Positions 30,225 through 41,836 of a stretch of 64,000 nucleotides of DNA are shown here, in pieces; within the stretch, counting starts at the first letter, position 1; the number at the start of each line of letters is the position of its first letter. Under the pieces are notes generated by a model that worked only from the letters and a program-made list of their open reading frames with translations, was not told the origin of the DNA and searched no databases. The stretch lies in the NCBI GenBank assembly GCA_963210315.1, contig OY723251.1, positions 868,001 to 932,000 on the forward strand. Direction: 5' to 3'. The stretch is from Rhynchopus euleeides (Eukaryota > Euglenozoa > Diplonemea > Diplonemida > Diplonemidae). A program made the position numbers and the translations under genes.

Positions 30225-33200
30225 ATGCGGGCGCCACACCTGACATGCCATGCCCTGCTGCTGCTGCTGCTGCTGCTGTCCCCCCTCCCCCCCCCCGCGT
30301 CTCCCCCCGCTGGTGCGGCTGCGGCAGCGCCGGGAGGGGCACCTCCGCCAACCCCTCCTCCGCCGTGTGACAGATGGAACATCGATTGGGTCGAAACAGG
30401 GCTCCGCGTTTTCAACGCGGTGAACGGCACCACAGGGGAGACCACCCATGTCATGGGCACCAGCACAACTGGGGCGGGGGGAGGTCTCACCTTCTACGCA
30501 CTCCATAAGGAAAGCCCCTCAAGCATCACCCCGAATCGGGAGGAGTCAACCGTTGGGTGGGCTGCCGACCTGGCCAATGTGAAGGCTGTTAGCCTCTACT
30601 CTGACACGTTCACACTCATGGGAGATGTGCGGTGGACCTCTGTGGAAGGCAGCATCTCGGTGAAGGAGGAAAGGGGTGGAGCCACGGAGCCACAGGCCGT
30701 CCCTCTGCAGGACAGCGCGCTGATGCGTGAGGCATGCCAGAGGGAAGACCTTGTGTCGGAGCAGGTGCCTTGGGGCGCGACAGCATGCAGGGTTGGTTTC
30801 ACCCCGGAGGAACAGGAGATGCTCGACCCCGGCGATGCTGTCTACCACGTCATCACCTACAGCTTCTACGCAAGGGTGCCGGATTTTGCCGCGCTGTGCA
30901 TCCGCGACTCCCCCCAGAAGGGCGGGGGGCCCGCCTTCCGCCTCAAGGTGCGCCACCCCAATGCGATCGCCGAGATCCCGGGGCCCATACGCGTCAGGGT
31001 TGCCACTCCACACCCCCTGCTGGAGCCCCTTGTGGGGGAGACCCTCCTGCTGACGCTGAGCGGGGTGGGCATGTATCAGGATGAAAACACCCTGGCGGTG
31101 GCTTCGCCCGGGGGGCCCGTCACATGCAAGGCGGTCCGGCAGGTGGTGCACGGGGTGAACCCCCTGCCCCGCGTGCGGAGGAAGGCGCCGTATGGGTTTT
31201 TCAAAACGCAGGTGACGTACAGCTTTGTCCCCCTGGAGGCTGGGCTGCACCAAATCTGCTTCGACGCGCCGGATGTGCCTGGCTCCCGTGTCTTCCTTAT
31301 GGGCGAACGGTTCAACTTTACAGCACATCACCCGCTCCAGCTCTCCGCCTTCCTCCACACCAGGGGATATCCTTTGGTGGCAGACGTCTCCAGCGAGGCG
31401 GAGCGCTTCGTGGTAGTGTCGAAGAGTGACATCCAGGTGTGGAGCAACGCGATAAACACGCGCCTCCCCTTCGGCAGCAAGGGGGGTGGGGTTGCCCTCC
31501 GCAACCAGACGCTGTGGCTCCGCATCACATCCCCCGAGGCGGAGTATGCGTCTGCGGTGCAGCTGATGTCGCTCAGCCTCGTGAAATCCGCGCTGGTCGC
31601 TGCGGTGCCCCTCACCTTTGCATTGGATATCGCAGCCTATGTCGAGCGCACCCTCTATTACGACCGGAGGTTGATCGAAGGGGCATATCAAGACCAGGTT
31701 GATTACATCTCGATGCGAAAGGAACCCCCTGATCTCCACCATCCCACGTTTTGGAACCGCCACGAATACCCCGCAGGCATGCTGCGGGTGTACGACCTGA
31801 CGGTGATGGGCGGCGCAATCCTCGCAGTGCCCGTGACGGTGCAGCAGAGGGTGACCCTCCACCCTAACCAGACCATCCTCTGCCACGCCACGGTTGGGGA
31901 CCCGTTCGCCTTCCGCAACTCGAGCCTCGGGGACTACCTGGGTCCGCTGCACACATTCGGGCTGCTCAACCCCAACGGATCTGGCTACTCCCGAGCGGGC
32001 GGCGGGCTGCCCCGCGAGCACATGAGCAACATCGGGCACGACATGTCGCTGCACCCTGTGGTGAACGAGGGTGGCATCCTCGCCGACAACGCCGCCACCA
32101 TGGTGTACGAAGGGGTGTCGTTCCGCCCCCTCCTCAGCACACGCAGCCACACGATGGGCCCCGGCGTGGTCCGCCGCACGGTGCGCCACACCGGGGAGAC
32201 CCGCCTTTCGCAGACGGGTTCCGAGCCACAGCGCTTCGGAGGGGCTGACCCTTTGCAGTCAAACCGCACAGCCCTGCTGACGCCATACCTGCAGGTGTCT
32301 GGAAAGAGCATCGTATTCGCACGCGATGTTCAGAGAACCTCTCGTGTGCCGCCTGCAGGGAGCCCCACAGACATCCCTGAGGCAGCCAACGCCAACTCAT
32401 CCGCTAAACTGCTGGGGCCCGCAGTGCTGCCAGAGAGGGTTGCAGGGCAGTGGGGTGCTGCCCTGGCCTCGCTCTGCGGTGCAGCGCGGTCGCACTACGT
32501 CGAGTCCTTCTCCCACTTCTTCGAGCCGTACGCCGCTGGGGGTGCGGTGGGTGGCGGCGGCGGGGCAGGCGCAGAGCAGGAGGAGGGGTTCGCATGGGGC
32601 GGCGCGTGGGGCGCGCCTGCGGGCGGGGCTGCGGTGGCGGTCAGCGGGACGCTTGTCGTGGGGGCGGGGGCAGCCATCACCATCCAGGCGGGCGTGGAGG
32701 TGTCTGTGGGGCATCTCGACACGCAGGGCATGGCGGGGTCTGGGGTGGCGGTGACGCTGGGCAGGGGGCAGACATCCCTGGATGCGGGCGGCACACTCCA
32801 CGTCTACGGGGGCACCTTTGAAGACCTGTCTGTGAAGACGGATGCACCTTACGGCGAAGTGTCGAACACACGCTTTCTGCTTGGAGGCGGGGTGTTTGAC
32901 GTGCACGGCATCATCAGCACTGAGGTGCAAGGCTTTGCATTATGCGAGATGGCAGAGCTGCGCAACGCAAGCGCCTCCAGCGGTCTGCGGGTCCGTCAGG
33001 GCGACCGAGGGGAGGAGGGGATGGTGGCTGTGTTCGACGGCCTGGTTCATGTGCCGCTGTTGTCAGAGCTAGGCCCATCGGCTCTCCTGCTGCTGCGGGG
33101 TGTGCTGTCGCTGCCGCCAGCCGTGCTGAAGCAGCAGACGCTGATGTCAGTCACTGCGCAGTTCAGCGGGCATGCGACAGTCGTGTGGGACGCAGGCCCG

Positions 33201-36200
33201 CAGGGCCTCGCCCTGCAGGGGGGGGACGTGCACGTCCTGTTCAACCACACGTGGGGAATGAGGTGGGCCCCCCCCAAGGCGCAGCTGCCGTTGGTGGTGG
33301 TGGCAGGGGCGGGTGGGGGTGGCGGGCTCCCTCTGGCCAGTGGCATGCTGCCACGTGTGACTGTTGCCCGTGCTGACGTGGTGTTCGTGGGGGGCAGTGA
33401 CGTGGGGGGGCGGTGCGCCGATGCCCTGGAGATGGGGTATGAGTTCGTGCTGGACAACAGCGGGGCGACGGGCGAACACGGCAGGCTTAGCGTGGAGGGG
33501 TGTGTCAAGTTCGCCGCGCCGACAACGTGGCACCTGCCCCAATCAACAGCCGCATTAGCCGTGGCTGGGGGTGGCAACAGTGCTGCTGTGTTTGCGGGCA
33601 GCGGCGCACGCCACGGGGTGGTGTGTGCTGCGCACGGCATGTGCCGTGGGATGGGGCTTGCGCGTGTAGAGGTCACAGGCGGGGCACGGCTGGAGGTCGG
33701 CGAGCGGGTGCACATTGCGTCAAGCCTGGTGGAGGTGTTCGGGGCGAGTGAGATCGAGATGCACTTCGCGGCGTCGGTAGGCGGTGACATGGCGGTATCG
33801 CCTGCGGCGGTGCTGCGCACAACGCGTGCCGACGGTGCGGCACCGGCAGTGGCGGGGAACCTCCGACTGGACGGGTTCCTTCAGGCAGGGCTGGCACAGT
33901 GCGGCGGGGTCTCTGTGTCTGTTGGTGGGGATCTTGCGCTGGGCGAGGGGGCGTCGTTGGGATGCGCGTCTGCGGCAGTGGGTGTGGGCGGGCAGCGCAC
34001 CGCAGGGCTGCCTGGGGAGGTCGGGGCGACCCTGCCCATCGCGACATGGGGAGGAAAGCTTGCCGGGAGTGGACGGCTCCTGCCGCGCGCTGCTGACGAG
34101 TCGTGCGCGCGTGTGAGCGACTTCGCCTCCATGCACAATACAGTGGACGACGGCATGATGTCGCTGGTTGTTAGCGCCCTGACCCCGCCCCCGCCAGACG
34201 CGTACACACTGGCGGCAGGTTTGTTGGCAGGGCTGGTGGGCACGTACCTTGTGCTCCTGCCAGTGGTGCTGCAGCACGGGCTGCGTGGTGTTGCCGGTGC
34301 TGTCGTGGCGACCCTGCCCTTCCCAATGCCACTGGAGTGGATTGAGGTGCAGAAGACGTGGGGCAACGCAGCGGCATGTGCGCACCTGGCCCATGAGACG
34401 CTGCTGTTCGCAGCAGTGGGCTTGCATACCAGCGTGGTGTGGCCGCAGTGGCTGGGAGGTGTGCAGCAGGTGGCCAGCGATATATTTCTGCTCTACGGCG
34501 TGCGTGGGCCTGTTGCCGGCATCCTGCCACCTGCCATCGCAGGCCTGGGGGTGCTTTGGTGTGCCGTGTGGGCCCTGCCTGCCAGCCACTTCGTGGAGAG
34601 CACCTGGTCAGTGCAGGGGTCACGCAGCACGCACAGCAGCAGCAGGACCGCCAGCACCGACACCCCGCCGTACACACGCTGCCTGAGAAACGCTCTGCAC
34701 CCTGTCCTCAAGGGTGTGTCGTTTGCCGCGAATGTGGTGCTTTTTCCTCTCCAGCTGCTGGTGCTGCAGCCCCTGTCGTGCTCGTATGTGCCTGAGGAGC
34801 GTGAGCTGCGAGTCAGCAGCACCCCTTCCACGGAGTGCTGGGGCAGCTTCGGGACTGCGGACGTGGTGAGTCGTCTTGTCAGTCTCGCAGTCGCGTGTAT
34901 AGGGTCCGTGGTGCTGTCATTCATGACATTCCATACGCTGCACAACCTCAGCACGCCGCTTGCGCACCCGCCGTACCGCAACGGGGTGGACATGCGGCAG
35001 AAGCGTGTCTTCGAGGCGGGACGCATCTGCGTGGTGCAGGTGCAAGCCCTCCTGGTGCGTCTGCTGGGGTCACCAACGAATGCACCGTTGCTGATGTGGC
35101 TGAGTGCAGCGCTGCAGACGGGGTACCTTGCTTTCGCGTGGGTGGCACAGCCGTGTGTGTTTGGGGCAGTGAACCGGGTGCGGTGCCTGCTGCAGCACAC
35201 CGCACTGGCTATAGTTGTGGGGGGAGCACTGTCCGCAAGCGTGCATGGTGGGGTCGACTCGGCGCAGTGCGGGATAGCTGTGGTGGGGTGGGTCGTCGTT
35301 GTGGTTGGAGCTTTGGTGGCTGCCGGTCTGGGTGCCTTCGGGTACACACTGACACCGGCATACGCAGCACGCGAGGAGAAAGAACGGAAGGCACACCCTC
35401 GGTACGATCTATACAAGTGGGCACGTGCCCGACAGCGCAGCCTCAAAAAGGTCCGTGAGGCCCTGCGCCATTTCTCTGATGAAAGTTCTGCAGCCCGCAC
35501 GTCGCACCAAACCGACTACTATCAGCGACGCGCGCGCGTCCTGCAGTTGGACACGCAGCTCCGCAGGGAGCTTGAAAGCCTTCGCGGCTGGCGTGACCGA
35601 TTCACCGTGCCCTTCTACCTCGGGAAGGCAGATACCAACCTGCAGGGCATCTCGCACATACAGCACGACAACGTCAGCACAAAACCGGATGTGCTGTTTG
35701 CAGACTCGGCAGAGCAGGAACTGCTTGCAGCAGACTTCGACGGTTGGGTCAAGGGCAGGCTGCTGGGGCGTGGCACATACGGGTCGGTATCCATGGCCGT
35801 GCTACCTGGCGGCCAGTTGCTGGCAGTCAAGGTGATCGAATTGCCCGAGGCCACCACCCCCATACGCCAGGCACCCGAGGGCCTCGACGCCCCGCTGCTG
35901 GAAAGCGACCTGACGGGGAAGAACGCCACAGCCCTGCTGAAGGTGCAGCAGGAGGTCGAGTTCATTCGAAACCTGAAACACGCGAACGTAATTGAATACA
36001 AGGCGTGCCTGCTTGACCGCAAGGGCAACACCATCAACATCTTCATGGAATACGCAGTGGGCGGGTCACTCGCATTCCTCGTGAAGAAGTGCGCCAAGCG
36101 CCTTCCAGAGGACACGGTGCGGCTGTTCATCGCCCAGGTGCTGCAGGGCCTGGCCTTCCTGCACTCGAAAGGGATCATACACCGAGACATCAAGGGGGAG

Positions 36201-37555
36201 AACGTGCTGCTGGATGCAAACGGGACGGCCAAGCTGGCAGACTTCGGATGCGCCAAGGAGCTTGCATCTGCAACACGCATGTGCGGGACATTCGCTGGGT
36301 CCCCCTACTGGATGGCACCAGAGGTGATCCGTAATAAGGGGTACGACGCAAAGGCGGACATCTGGTCTGTCGGGTGCACCACTGTCGAGGCGCTGAACAG
36401 GTATGCTGTGTGACAACCACACGTTGCCTTTTTGGGTCGCAAACTTCCTTGAAAGGCTGTGGACCCAGGCATGCAGCCCACCACTGAATGGGACATACCT
36501 TGTGTAATGAATCCAGTAGACATCTTGTCTGTCTGGTCTGGGTGTCCAAGACCCTTACTGCAACCTTAGAAACCCTTGCTATGGCCTCTTGATAAGGCCC
36601 CTTGTGCAACTTAGCGCCGTTTTGTTGTTATATGACCGAGTTCGATGTGGCAGTCTGCAATCCAATTGTGCCACCACGCCACAGGGGCCAGCTGCCGTGG
36701 CGGGAGCAGGACTCTGTGTTCGCTGCGATGTATCATATCAGCAAGTCGAAGGCAATGCCAGACAACATTCCAAGTGGGTTGAGCGAGCTGTGCAGCGACT
36801 TCCTGCGGCAGTGCTTCACCCGCGAGTGGTCTGAGCGCCCAGGTGCTGAGGTATGAGCAAGGTGTAGGTGAGGTGAAAGCAAGTGTGTCCTTCAGGGGGC
36901 CCAGTGTGTTGTGACAGTGGGGTCACACCATGAGCAGGCTGCTCAGTGTGGCCCCCTCCGCACTGCTGTAATATTCACCGTGTATTTGTGGTTGGGCTTC
37001 ACGGGTTAGGTGGGCCCGGCATAGCAGCCATGTTGCCCGGGAACACACCAACGCCCAACACATCCCACCCTGCCACCTGCCCCCCCACCCCTACAGGTTT
37101 GCCTCGGCCACCCGTGGCTCACCGGGCCCAAAGCGGTGGCACTGCTGCCGCTCCAGAAGAGCGCCCGCAGTGAGTCTGCGCACGAAGCGCCACAGACCAC
37201 CGAGCCTGGCGCTGCTGCGATGCTGGACGGGCCGCCTGCATCATGCAACCCGCTCCAGCCGGCGGGCAGAGTGGAGAGCGAGGAAGGGCCGCTGTGTGAC
37301 GCTGCGCTGCACGACTTCGGCAGCGATTGGCAGTGCCTGCAGGGGCCGGATGGTGACGACGAAGGCGACCTGCACATCCATGCCAGCTACTCCTTCCCGA
37401 GCGGCGCCTGCTCGAGGACGACACGCCTGGATGCCTTCCCCTCAGGCGCTACATGCATGTCTCCTGCTGCGGAGGGTGGCGCTCAGCTGGACGGTTCCGA
37501 CCGCCACAGCAGCAGCGAAGCATTCCCGCAACCCGAACCCGACCTTGCTGAATAG
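30225..37555 (+). CDS. Receptor-like MAP3K: secreted beta-rich ectodomain, about 8 membrane segments, Ser/Thr kinase (3 exons, 2266 aa)
   Basis: Exons are 30225-36400, 36685-36850 and 37097-37555; introns start GTATGC/GTATGA and end CACAG/CTACAG, and all phases match. Residues 1-25 form a signal peptide with a run of about eight Leu. The ectodomain (about 35-1320) has many N-x-S/T sites. Its later part is built of Gly/Ala/Val-rich short strands, suggesting a beta-solenoid. About eight hydrophobic segments lie at 1326-1712. The kinase domain (about 1838-2195) has GRGTYGSV, AVKV, HRDIKGEN (about 1985), DFG (about 2005) and GSPYWMAPEV, typical of the STE11/MAP3K group, with all catalytic residues present. 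Exons 2 and 3 complete the C-lobe (LPWREQD, RQCFTREWSERPGAE, then HPWL). A 140-residue Ser/Pro/Asp-rich tail follows. It likely links an extracellular signal to a MAPK cascade. Confidence 0.88.
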
Positions 37556-37696
37556 GTGCGGCGGTCCGCCCGCCAGCACATCAGACAGACAGCCTCTCGC
37601 GGGCTTCTGTTTTGATGCCGGTCCGCTCCAACCCACAACATTTGCCAACGGTCCGCCGTGTGCTATTGGGGCTGTTTGGCAATGTTGCAACTCGAT
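37556..37696. other. 3' flank of the kinase gene
   Basis: Short unique sequence leading into N3; nothing recognised. Confidence 0.5.
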
Positions 37697-37807
37697 GGGG
37701 GCCTTCGCTCTGTGTCAGTGTGTGTCAAACTGCGTCACGTTGCGGCCAGGTGTTGTGAGGCGGTTCACCCTCCCTCACTTCTCTGCATTTCTGAGCGAAG
37801 GCCCCCC
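37697..37807. mobile_element. N-family element, copy N3
   Basis: GGGGGCCTTCGCTCTGTGTCA and TTCTGAGCGAAGGCCCCCC ends, about 110 bp, with GAT on both sides, suggesting a 3-bp target duplication. Confidence 0.8.
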
Positions 37808-37892
37808 GATAGCTTTATTCGATATGCTGGGTGTCCCTAACCCCCCCCTCCCCATCCTTGCCCCTTGGTATGGCAATGATACGACGCCCTCA

Positions 37893-38000
37893 GGGGGTCT
37901 TCGCTGGTCGTTATCCTTCGTCAATCTTCGTCAATTTTCGCCCAATTCAACAGGAAATGCATCAAAATGCACTGACGACCACCCCGTAGCGAAGACCCCC
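37893..38000. mobile_element. Small inverted-repeat element O
   Basis: GGGGGTCTTCGCT and AGCGAAGACCCCC ends, flanked by TCA on both sides. The interior has GTCAATCTTCGTCAATTTTCG and an ATGCATCAAAATGCA hairpin. The ends resemble those of the N family with a one-base change. Confidence 0.75.
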
Positions 38001-38184
38001 TCAAGGTTGGTCGCAGTGTCTCTCCTCTGTCTCTGTCTCTGCTTGACACCATGCCGCTGGCGTGTGCTGCTCCCCTGAAAGCTCCAGCCAATGCAAACGT
38101 CAGCCAAAAGCAAACGGTACGCACGCTCCTTCTCTTTTTCTCTCTCTTCTGTCTCTCTGTCTCTCTCTGCCCCCCCCCCCCCTA
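38001..38184. repeat. CT microsatellite and C-run before element H
   Basis: CTCTGTCTCTGTCT-type tract at 38018-38040 and 38125-38168, then C-run 38170-38182 ending in TA. Confidence 0.85.
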
Positions 38185-39114
38185 GGGCAGTGATTAAATA
38201 AACGTTGAAAACGTTTAGCGTTTATAAACGTTTAGCGTTTTTCAGAATTCTGAGCGGAAATAAACGTTCAGATAAACGCTTAATAAACGTTTCCCTGCAG
38301 GCTCTGCCACTGAGTCACTTTACATCATAATGCATCATGGCCAGCGCACCACACCCCAAATTCCAGGGCGGGGGGGCACCGCTGCGGTGAGGACAGCAAG
38401 ATGTCGAAGCGCAAGGTCGAAACCATCGGCGCTATTTCTGGCCACTTCTTGTACCCGTGCCTGCTGTACCAGGTGCCTGTTCCAGTCAGTTGCCTCCCAT
38501 CAGAGGAGGCATCTGAGAGACTCTCGTATGGCGTCCCTGTGCCACATGATCACAGGTGAGGCACCACACCCGAGGACGCGCTCCCTGGCAACGGATGCGC
38601 CGTGCCACAGACCCAGCTGCCGTAAGCTCCCAAGAACAGCGTCAAATGGGACGCGAACTGTACCATACTTCTCCCACAACTGTTCCTGGCGCGATTACCT
38701 CATATTGGCTTGCCTTTTGGCCTCTGGAGGGCACCGAGAAGCTGTTATGTTTCAGAACAATCAACGACAACAGTTCTTCTGTGCATCTGGCAGGTTGAGG
38801 TGTGCTTGCTCTGCTTGATGTGTCCTGTGGTGTGCAGCCCAGGTACAAGTTCTGTCCCAAAAATTTTGGTTGCTAAAAACGGCATGTCGGGGGCATACCA
38901 CCCCCTGGGAGTGGGCGGAATTGAGTTTCCGGAGCATATTGGGCACTTTCTGCCACCAGAATCGTGTGGGAGTGTGTGAGGTCAGATTATGTGGGTGGGG
39001 TGCGGGCACAAGCTGCTTCGCTAAATAAACGCTAAACGTTTAGCGTTTATAAACGTTTAACGTTTATTGAAAAACGGTTTCTGAAATAAACGTCGTTTAT
39101 TGGGTTCACTGCCC
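38185..39114. mobile_element. Element H (930 bp), inserted at the tip of D2
   Basis: The ends are GGGCAGTGATTAAATAAACG and the reverse-complement-like CGTTTATTGGGTTCACTGCCC, flanked by TA. Terminal 100-bp regions consist of AAACGTTTAGCGTTTATAAACG words in both orientations. The TA at 39115 is also the flank of element D2, so H sits exactly at the C(n)TAG(n) junction of D2. The middle holds a candidate spliced gene. Confidence 0.85.
38401..38979 (+). CDS. Candidate spliced gene inside element H
   Basis: Exon 1, 38401-38555, encodes MSKRKVETIGAISGHFLYPC through VPHDH and ends at a strong donor CACAG|GTGAG. A terminal exon at 38843-38979 follows acceptor CAGCCCAG and encodes VPKILVAKNGM, YHPLGVGGIEFPEHIGHF and LPPESCGSV before TGA. 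Between them lies an open stretch containing LYHTSPTTVPGAITSYW and EKLLCFRTINDNSSSVHLA up to a possible donor at 38794. Its phase matches the terminal exon, but a clean acceptor joining it to exon 1 was not found. No family is recognised. The codon texture is much more protein-like than in the surrounding repeats. Confidence 0.45.
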
Positions 39115-39116
39115 TA

Positions 39117-40449
39117 GGGGGGGTCATAAGCCCGTACAAAACCACATTTTTCAACATACCATCAGAACCGCCCTAATACCTGATCTGACCCGAAAATCCG
39201 ACCCATACCCCCCCGGAAACCGTCTGGAGCCCACTTGTGACACCTGATGCGCACTTTTGTGATGATTTTTTGGGGTCCTAAAAAATGTACCTCAGTTTCG
39301 TACCTTGCCTTTGTACCTGAACCACTCCCGACCGCAGTATTTCGTTCTTTGCAAGGAAAGGGTATCACTACGCTCACCCAGCACGCCGAGCAACACATGC
39401 CGTGTGCCTAGGGCCTCGCAGAGGTGTCAGATGCTGCTGCAGAGGGGTACCTTGCTCGAAAGACGCTCGCCAAACGGGAGATGTGCGGGGTCCCGGCAGA
39501 GAGCGTTGTGGCAGACCTGCGTCAGAAGAAAACGGCACACGACATCCGTGAGGCGACATTATTTCGGGCGCTCCGTCGGGCTGGGTACATAGGAGAGCGA
39601 GTGGGACGTGGTGACGACAGATATATGCAGTGGTGCATCAACTGCACGCACGTGCGAAAAGCGGCGTTCCTTGCTGGCCAAGAAAGATGTCACCTGCACT
39701 CCTACTCCTCCCACTCCTCCTGCTCCTACCCCTACACCAACTGATGTGGGCAGTGAGTGATGGCAGCTCCAGAGCAGCAGATGATCTAGGAAGCGATGAG
39801 CGGGTCAGCCGGGCAGACTACCCCAGTCCGTACCGGAAGTACGAAGCGTTGCGGGCCCGCCACCACCGCCTCCAGGAGAGGACCCGAGGATTAAGAGTAG
39901 GGTTGTACAACGCCAGGGGAGAGTATTCCCCTGGCGTTGAGACATCCCTGACGATCTTGCGGTCGCACTGTGGGGGTTGAGTCGGCAGGCAGATGCCTAT
40001 CCAATGACTTTGTTGAGTCCTCACATGGTACACTCTCATACGTGCTGTTGAGACTGCGTGGTGTACTACACCCAGAAGGTGGCTGAACTCATTCAGCTGG
40101 CGCAACAACACAACATTCCCACCAATCAGGTACAAGAAAGACCTTGCCGAGGCACTGGGGAGGCAACATCGTGCCACCTGAGCCGGAACCACCGCAGAAA
40201 AGGCAAAGAACGAAATATTGCGGTCGGGAGTGGTTCAGGTACAAAGGCAAGGTACGAAACTGAGGTACATTTTTTAGGACCCCAAAAAATCATCACAAAA
40301 GTGCGCATCAGGTGTCACAAGTGGGCTCCAGACGGTTTCCGGGGGGGTATGGGTCGGATTTTCGGGTCAGATCAGGTATTAGGGCGGTTCTGATGGTATG
40401 TTGAAATTTTTGGTATTTGTACGTTTTTAGGGGGGCTTATGACCCCCCC
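39117..40449. mobile_element. Element D, copy 2 (1333 bp)
   Basis: The same ends and arms as D1, flanked by TA and a C-run on the right and by element H on the left. The coding remnant (39424-39980, then 40058-40250) repeats the D1 motif IREATLFRALRRAGYIGERV and WCINC with the same frame changes. An internal deletion removes the segment that in D1 lies at about 25200-25395. Confidence 0.9.
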
Positions 40450-41464
40450 TACCCCCCCCCCCCCTCGTAGTGCAGTTTTGGGTAGCATCGCGCAGTGGCG
40501 CCCTAGAGGGCTACACGCGTGAGTCAACTTTATACCAACCTCTGTCTGTCTGCCCTCGCCCCTGCAAACCCAAGATGTGCTGAGGACAAGCTTGCCCAGC
40601 TGCAGGCGCTGCTGTGAAGCCGCCAGGCAGAAGAACGGATGGCGGTAGGCGGATGGATGGGTGGGTGGGTGGGTGTGCAGGCACATGTATTCTGGTGGGG
40701 GGGGGGGGGGGAGGGCTGAGCCCACTGCGCGGTTGTGTAACCCGTTGGTTGCCAGGCCCACTGCCCCCACCCCCCCACACCCCTCCCCTGCGCCAGAGGG
40801 TCCCGACGCAAAATACAGCGGCGCGGCTGCAAAGCACGGTGGGATGAGGCACCACCACCACCACCACCACCACCCCGCCACCTCCACGTAGCACCGGCGC
40901 CACAGGCACATGGCTGTGGTGATTGTATCTTGTTATGGCCTGTGTGGTCGGCATTGGTGATTGCCCCGCAACAAAGGGTTGCACGCCACACAGTACACAG
41001 TGCACATCACACACACACACACCCGACGCAGGGCCACACCTTGAGGTGGCGACACACGCCGCCACCGGAGGGGTGGGGCAGTCAGCGCACTCTGCCTTTC
41101 GCTCTGTGGGGTACCCCCCGTGGGTGCCCAGGCAGGCTGCACAGTGCAGTCGTCCTCAGCATGTGCGGCACGGGCACCGCCTGCCCCGGTGCCGATCCGG
41201 TTGCCGAGCCATGCCCGGTGTAGCAGCCAGAAGAAGCGGTCGTCCCAAAGCGCATTTACCTCATCACCTGGGTATGTTGCTTGCGTCAGCGGGGGGATGT
41301 ATAGCGGGGCCGACATGTGCAGTGTTGCTGCTGTCGTGCGAAGAGTTCAGTTGTTCCACACACACAAGAGTGATGGGTCCGGATGGGCGTCCTGGCAACT
41401 GTACGTATCTGTGTGTCATGCAAGCGCTCAACGAAAAGGAGCCCCCCTTTTTTTTTACACACAC
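40450..41464. other. Intergenic with possible exon end
   Basis: C-run at 40453-40464. After a pyrimidine tract and CAAACCCAAG, the segment 40575-40616 reads AEDKLAQLQALL then TGA, a possible last exon of an otherwise unseen gene. (CAC)n at 40851-40875. G-run 40698-40709. An ATG at 41211 starts 20 codons that end near a GTATGT at 41272, but the phase does not fit the channel exon. Confidence 0.3.
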
Positions 41465-41680
41465 GACTTTTGTTAGTTCGGCGTAGCCAACTGGGGAAAC
41501 TTTCTGTGCCTTTAGCTGGATCGTGCGTCCCCACTCACACCACTTCATCAGACCGGGGAGTGGTGCACACAAAGAGTGGGGTCTGCGTTCCAACAAAACA
41601 ACTTTCGGCAGTAATTGGTTTGTTGTCTCGTTTTGCTGTCACTTTACGATCCAGCGGGGGGCACAGATAGTTTTTGCGCG
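41465..41680. repeat. Dispersed repeat M, copy 2
   Basis: Matches 20155-20420 block by block, ending GCACAGATAGTTTTTG. Confidence 0.7.
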
Positions 41681-41836
41681 GAAAGTGTCAGTCAGCTCAG
41701 CCAAACACGATCTACACACAAACTGTGTGGAAGCGCCATTGCATCAAACGAAGTATCAGTCAGTCGAGAAAGGGCGGCAGAGTTGAAGTGACATCCCTCC
41801 TCCTCCTCCCCTTCCACCCCCCACCTCACCCCACAG

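Noticed and set aside
30546-32189. 547-codon minus-strand open frame
   Set aside because: It is antisense to the kinase ectodomain; the plus frame has a signal peptide, matched introns and a kinase domain.
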